Assembly: GCA_035530875.1 (NCBI GenBank)
Contig: DATKUB010000061.1
Coordinates: 50,106-114,105 of the forward strand
Length of the DNA stretch: 64,000 nucleotides
From: JANXYY01 sp035530875
Lineage (GTDB): Bacteria > Actinomycetota > Actinomycetes > Nanopelagicales > Nanopelagicaceae
Direction of reading: 5' to 3'
Below the pieces are notes generated by a model. The model was not told the DNA's origin. It was given only the letters and a program-made list of their open reading frames with translations, and made no database searches. Position numbers and translations under genes: made by a program. The first letter of the stretch is position 1. Each line of letters opens with the position of its first letter. This document shows, in pieces, positions 60,571 through 64,000 of this stretch.

Positions 60571-61539
60571 TTAAGTAATGCAACGGCGATAGACCTCCGC
60601 TGCCAGCGCCAAGTCTTCCCAAGCCATCCCCGAGCTCTTGAATAAGGTTGTACGGCCCATCACTTCCAGAACCTTGTGCTGATTCACAAGATCGAAAATT
60701 GTTACCAGAGAGGCAGGCTCAAGAAAGCCTTCGGCGATGGCCAGAGCAATATCACCCGACTCGCGGATGGCCGTCGCACGATCCTCGACTACAACAAGAG
60801 ATCGACCTACCAGCTCCCCATCGATCTCACGAGCGGTCGGTTCATGAGCCCCCACAGCTATGACGCAGGCCGATGTGGAAACCAAGCGGCCATCAAATAG
60901 CGGTGTGGTGGCAGTGGTCGCGCAAACAATTAGATCCGATTCCGCAACCGCCTGATTTACTTGATTCACCTCCTGCAGGTCGATGGTTTGAATCTCCAGT
61001 CCAAGACCAGAAGCAAATTCGTCAATTGAGCCAGCCGCCCTCTCCGATCTGACAACAGCAGATATTTGCTCCAACGGACGAATGAATCGCATCGCTTTCA
61101 GATGAGCGCGCGCCTGAGGCCCGGCACCAAAGACGAGCAGATTTTTGGCCGATTCGGTTGCGAGGCGTTTGGCCACCAGGGCGGAAACTGCCGCCGTCCT
61201 AAGCGAGGTCAAGGCATTTCCATCCAGCAAAGCCACCGGTGTCAGGGTTTGGCTATCCAACAGCAGATAACACGCATTGATCCTAGGTGGCCCCTCAGGC
61301 GACCTTTCGGTCAGAACAGAGGCGATCTTTACGCCAAGAAAGTCTCCCAATTCGGAAGGCATAAGAAGTAAGTGCCCATTGGCCGTAGCGACGGTTATCC
61401 GCGCCGGATCCCGCGCCGGATCACACCCGTTTAATAGTGCCCGCTCTAGCGCCGATATCGCGCCAACGACAGAAACGGCCCCGTCAATGTCGTCGGCGCC
61501 GATACGAGGCAAATCCAGCAAGGACGCCTGCTGACTCAT
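60571..61539 (-). CDS. Ornithine cyclodeaminase/mu-crystallin family enzyme
   Basis: 322 residues. The substrate half carries LTSLRTAAVSALVAKRLA near 110. The NAD(P) fold has LLVFGAGPQARAHLKAM near 135 and VVRSERAAGSIDEF near 162, then VCATTATTPLFDGRLV near 205. Members include ornithine cyclodeaminase, alanine dehydrogenase and ketimine reductases, and they cannot be told apart from this. It lies 6 bases after the small lipoprotein gene and about 70 before icmA, all leftward. Confidence 0.85.
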   Translation of the reverse strand: MSQQASLLDLPRIGADDIDGAVSVVGAISALERALLNGCDPARDPARITVATANGHLLLMPSELGDFLGVKIASVLTERSPEGPPRINACYLLLDSQTLTPVALLDGNALTSLRTAAVSALVAKRLATESAKNLLVFGAGPQARAHLKAMRFIRPLEQISAVVRSERAAGSIDEFASGLGLEIQTIDLQEVNQVNQAVAESDLIVCATTATTPLFDGRLVSTSACVIAVGAHEPTAREIDGELVGRSLVVVEDRATAIRESGDIALAIAEGFLEPASLVTIFDLVNQHKVLEVMGRTTLFKSSGMAWEDLALAAEVYRRCIT

Positions 61540-61544
61540 CTTGG

Positions 61545-62087
61545 TTAGACGAGTTTGCCCTTAACGTCCACGTTGGTTGTTCCGTCGGTGGTCATGGAGA
61601 TGTCGAGTGGGTCGCCTGACTTACCCGGGCAAGAGACTGCCCATTTAAAGGTAGCTGTTGCGCCAACCGCAACTGGATCTGCCGGTGGACCCTCGAGGCC
61701 AACTTGACCATCGAAAATATCTACGCAGGCGTCGCCGTTGGAGGTCGTGGTGGTCAGAATCAAGGCGCTTAGGTCGAGTGCGGCTGAGGTGCCATTTTTC
61801 ACAGAGATTTCGAAGGAATTGTTGGTCTGGCCGGCAATTTGACCGGAAGAGAACCCCGTCGGCGTGAAAATAGCCAACTTGTCAAGAGTAAACGCAGTGC
61901 CATCAGGAAGCGTTACAACTGAACCAAAACTACCGCTTGCTTGCGCGGCAGCCTTCGAATTTGTAACCAGAGCACTGGAGTCTCCAGTTGCTTTTGCCCC
62001 TCCGCCGCCACCACCGCAGGCCGCGAGGCCGAGGGCAAGACTCGTTACCGCAACCGCCCCTAATGTAAAGCGCGAAAAACTCCTCAT
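61545..62087 (-). CDS. Small lipoprotein with DUF4352-like domain
   Basis: 180 residues. The lipoprotein signal ends LALGLAACGGGGGG. A beta-sandwich-like domain follows (NSFEISVKNGTSAALDLSAL near 90, and VAVGATATFKWAVSCP near 138), similar to DUF4352/immunoglobulin-like lipoproteins. One Cys pair (NGDACVDIF, AVSCPGKS) may form a disulfide. It is a surface protein of unknown role, read in the same direction as the downstream OCD-family gene. Confidence 0.72.
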   Translation of the reverse strand: MRSFSRFTLGAVAVTSLALGLAACGGGGGGAKATGDSSALVTNSKAAAQASGSFGSVVTLPDGTAFTLDKLAIFTPTGFSSGQIAGQTNNSFEISVKNGTSAALDLSALILTTTTSNGDACVDIFDGQVGLEGPPADPVAVGATATFKWAVSCPGKSGDPLDISMTTDGTTNVDVKGKLV

Positions 62088-62231
62088 GACACTCCTTTAT
62101 ATGATCTGCCAGAAAACATTCCGGACACCATTGGTTCGATATTACTTTACCGCTAGGCTACCGAACGCTTACCAAACGGCTTGGACTCAATAACGAACAG
62201 TCACGGGCCAGAACGAGATGTGGGAGAAGCA

Positions 62232-63212
62232 GTGAGCAATGTCGCTCAGGTCGAATCCGACGATTTCGGTACTCAAGACGCCGAAATCAAAAGTCGTAGT
62301 CCTCGTCAGATCGCTTGGTCACGTTTTCGCAGAAATAAAGTTGGGCTAGTCGCCGCGACCTTCAGCATCCTGATTATCACGCTCTCGGCGCTAGCTCCGA
62401 TCGTCACCCGGATTCTGAATCTCAACCCGAATACATTGCACCTTGATCGCCTCGACTCAAGCACCATCCCAATCGGCGCCTGGGGTGGGGCAAGCCTGAG
62501 CCACCCGCTAGGCCTAATCCCTGGCACCGGGCGCGATTTACTGGCGCAGTTGCTTTATGGCTCCCGTATCTCATTCCTAGTCGCCTTTGTGGTGACGTTC
62601 GCCGGGATTGCGCTGGGACTCTTAGTCGGAGTCACGTCTGGCTACTTCGGTGGCAAAATCGATTACTGGCTGATGCGAGCCGCCGACTTTCTGTTGGCAT
62701 TTCCGGCATTCTTCATGATCGTTGCACTTAGTGAGCCGATGGTTCAACGCGTCACCGCTCTACACCTGGCCAAGGACAACGGCGCCAGAATCTTGGTTCT
62801 GATCATGATCCTCTCCTTCTTTGGCTGGCCATACTTCTCGCGCCTGATGCGTTCCCAGGTATTAAGTTTGCGCGAACGAGATTTCGTTACCGCAGCCCAA
62901 GCCTTGGGCGCCAGCAACCGTCGAATCATCTTCCGCGAGCTCTTGCCAAATCTCTGGGCACCGGTGATCGTGGTCGTCTCGCTGGCGCTACCCGGTTATC
63001 TCGCGGTTGAGGCAACTTTCTCCTTCCTCGGAATTGGGGTCCAGCCACCGGCCTTCACGTGGGGACTCCTCCTGTCGAATTCAACCGGCTATGTAACTGC
63101 GATGCCTTCTTTCTTCCTGATCACCGCCCTGTCGCTGGTGGTAGTTGTTCTGGCCTTCAACCTGGTCGGCGACGCACTACGAGACGCTCTTGACCCGAGA
63201 AGCGATCGCTGA
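62232..63212 (+). CDS. DppC/OppC-type ABC transporter permease
   Basis: 326 residues from a GTG at 62232 with GGGAG five bases upstream. An OppC-type N-terminal cytoplasmic segment (SPRQIAWSRFRRNKVGLVAATF) precedes six membrane helices and the EAA loop (FVTAAQALGASNRRIIFRELLPN near 225). It pairs with a solute-binding protein of family 5 encoded next (63372), and by homology needs a DppB-type partner and ATPases that are not in this window. A TTG at 62181 is a weaker alternative start. Confidence 0.9.
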   Translation: MSNVAQVESDDFGTQDAEIKSRSPRQIAWSRFRRNKVGLVAATFSILIITLSALAPIVTRILNLNPNTLHLDRLDSSTIPIGAWGGASLSHPLGLIPGTGRDLLAQLLYGSRISFLVAFVVTFAGIALGLLVGVTSGYFGGKIDYWLMRAADFLLAFPAFFMIVALSEPMVQRVTALHLAKDNGARILVLIMILSFFGWPYFSRLMRSQVLSLRERDFVTAAQALGASNRRIIFRELLPNLWAPVIVVVSLALPGYLAVEATFSFLGIGVQPPAFTWGLLLSNSTGYVTAMPSFFLITALSLVVVVLAFNLVGDALRDALDPRSDR

Positions 63213-63296
63213 TGACCCCAAAATGGCAGTCAATCAGCTCATCAGGTTTCCGTTCGGTAACGAATGGAGCAATTTTCGCCACAGGTTCGTTCCAAG

Positions 63297-63311
63297 CTGG
63301 CTTTCAGCCAG
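63297..63311. repeat. Short hairpin between permease and binding-protein genes
   Basis: CTGGCT-TTC-AGCCAG is a perfect 6-base inverted repeat in the 159-base gap between the permease stop and the next ATG. It may set different expression levels for the two proteins. Confidence 0.4.
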
Positions 63312-63326
63312 TAGCCTGCGACGAGA

Positions 63327-63352
63327 AACTATTTCGCGGCCGCGAAATAGTT
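63327..63352. promoter_or_regulatory. 26-base perfect palindrome upstream of the second binding-protein gene
   Basis: The half-site AACTATTTCGCGG is followed without a spacer by its exact complement. It ends seven bases before the ribosome site (AAGGAG). In RNA it could fold into a strong hairpin right before the start, or in DNA bind a dimeric regulator. Confidence 0.55.
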
Positions 63353-63371
63353 CACCCTTAAGGAGATATGA

Positions 63372-64000
63372 ATGAGCTCATCCACCCTTAAAAGTAAGGG
63401 CACGTTGCGTCGGCGCGTTCTGGCCACGACGGCGGCTACCGCACTTGTTGCGGGTGTCTTTACTGCGGCGGTTGGCACCAGTGCTAACGCTGCATCGAAT
63501 AAGCCCCAGACGGGCGGCACGCTATTTTTCCTCTCGCACCAACCCAAGTTGGATCACCTCGACCCTAGCCGCATTTATACGGGCCGCGATCTAGCTTTCG
63601 AGAACTCCTTCTTCGTCAGAACCCTGGTTGCTTACAATCCGGTTCCCGGCGCAGCTGGCACCCTTCTGGTTCCTGACCTTGCAACCAACACAGGAATCCC
63701 AAGTAACTCGGCCAAGACTTGGAAATTCACCCTTCGCCCAGGCACAAAATTTGAAGATGGGCACACGATCAAGTGCACGGACATCCAATATGGCGTCTCG
63801 CGTACATTCGCTACTGACATCATTACGGATGGTCCTGGCTACTCACAGCAGTGGTTGGACATTCCTACCAACGCTGATGGCAGCTCGATCTACACCGGCC
63901 CATACAAGAACACTCCTGCTGGGGTTGCAGCCTTCAAGAAGGCTGTCTCTTGCAGCAAGAACAACCGGACGATTACTTTCCACCTGAACACCTCGGTCGC
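63372..64000 (+). CDS. Family-5 ABC substrate-binding protein, paralogue with non-lipoprotein signal (partial, 3' end missing)
   Basis: 209 codons are visible before the window ends. The start is ATG 63372 with AAGGAG upstream. The signal region is LRRRVLATTAATALVAGVF and ends near SANAAS with no lipobox cysteine, unlike its paralogue at 56815. The paired arginines before the hydrophobic core could also signal the Tat route. The mature part opens GGTLFFLSHQPKLDHLDPSR and stays close to the paralogue throughout. It is the likely partner of the permease just upstream. The ligand is unknown. Confidence 0.88.
   Translation, partial: MSSSTLKSKGTLRRRVLATTAATALVAGVFTAAVGTSANAASNKPQTGGTLFFLSHQPKLDHLDPSRIYTGRDLAFENSFFVRTLVAYNPVPGAAGTLLVPDLATNTGIPSNSAKTWKFTLRPGTKFEDGHTIKCTDIQYGVSRTFATDIITDGPGYSQQWLDIPTNADGSSIYTGPYKNTPAGVAAFKKAVSCSKNNRTITFHLNTSV

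Overview
The window looks like chromosome of a moderate-G+C actinobacterium with a monoderm envelope. The evidence is the MurT/GatD pair, the actinobacterial order dnaG-dgt-...-dusB-glyS-...-uppS-recO-leuA-glnA2, a CopD-CtaG fusion, many GTG/TTG starts and ATGA gene overlaps. A freshwater or marine lineage near the Nanopelagicales is my guess, not something the sequence proves. Gene density is very high. No stretch above about 250 bases lacks a gene, and I see no insertion sequence, prophage, CRISPR array or rRNA. One tRNA (Asn) is present.

Region 1 (1-24 kb) is the most distinctive part: a two-armed gene set for choline and glycine betaine as methyl (C1) donors. Leftward from 17.5 kb run an MttB-superfamily methyltransferase, an IclR regulator, betaine aldehyde dehydrogenase, a betaine-type ABC importer (ATPase, double permease, lipoprotein), a cysteine-synthase-like enzyme, FolD, choline dehydrogenase, a VOC protein and a four-gene 2-oxoacid:ferredoxin oxidoreductase whose fourth subunit is a GltD-PorD fusion. 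Rightward run a second IclR regulator, the corrinoid protein, MetV, MetF, a methyl-THF/corrinoid methyltransferase, an ATP-dependent corrinoid reactivase with a 2Fe-2S domain, and a DUF1638 protein. Read together: choline is oxidised to glycine betaine, one methyl passes through the corrinoid protein to tetrahydrofolate, and methyl-THF is oxidised by MetVF and FolD. The oxidoreductase could supply low-potential electrons. The far left end holds a partial NirK-associated-type membrane protein.

Region 2 (24-36 kb) is mostly envelope and redox functions: an M23 peptidase-like protein, a CBS protein, an HtrA protease with a collagen-like stretch, CopD-CtaG, GatD/MurT, an MprF-like DUF2156 protein, a DoxX-Rieske fusion, and a two-component system translationally coupled to a secreted protein of unknown function.

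Region 3 (36-56.7 kb) is core housekeeping: tRNA-Asn, dnaG, dgt, ydcF, dusB, glyS, a zinc importer with zur, uppS, recO, leuA with a leader peptide and RNA attenuator, glnA2, nadE, panB, an MFS exporter, a histone-tail-like protein, map, a marR/yceI pair and htpX/lemA.

Region 4 (56.7-64 kb) holds two paralogous family-5 solute-binding proteins and a DppC-type permease. Between them lie an acyl-CoA mutase with isobutyryl-CoA-mutase diagnostic residues, an ornithine-cyclodeaminase-family enzyme and a small lipoprotein. The second binding protein runs off the right edge.
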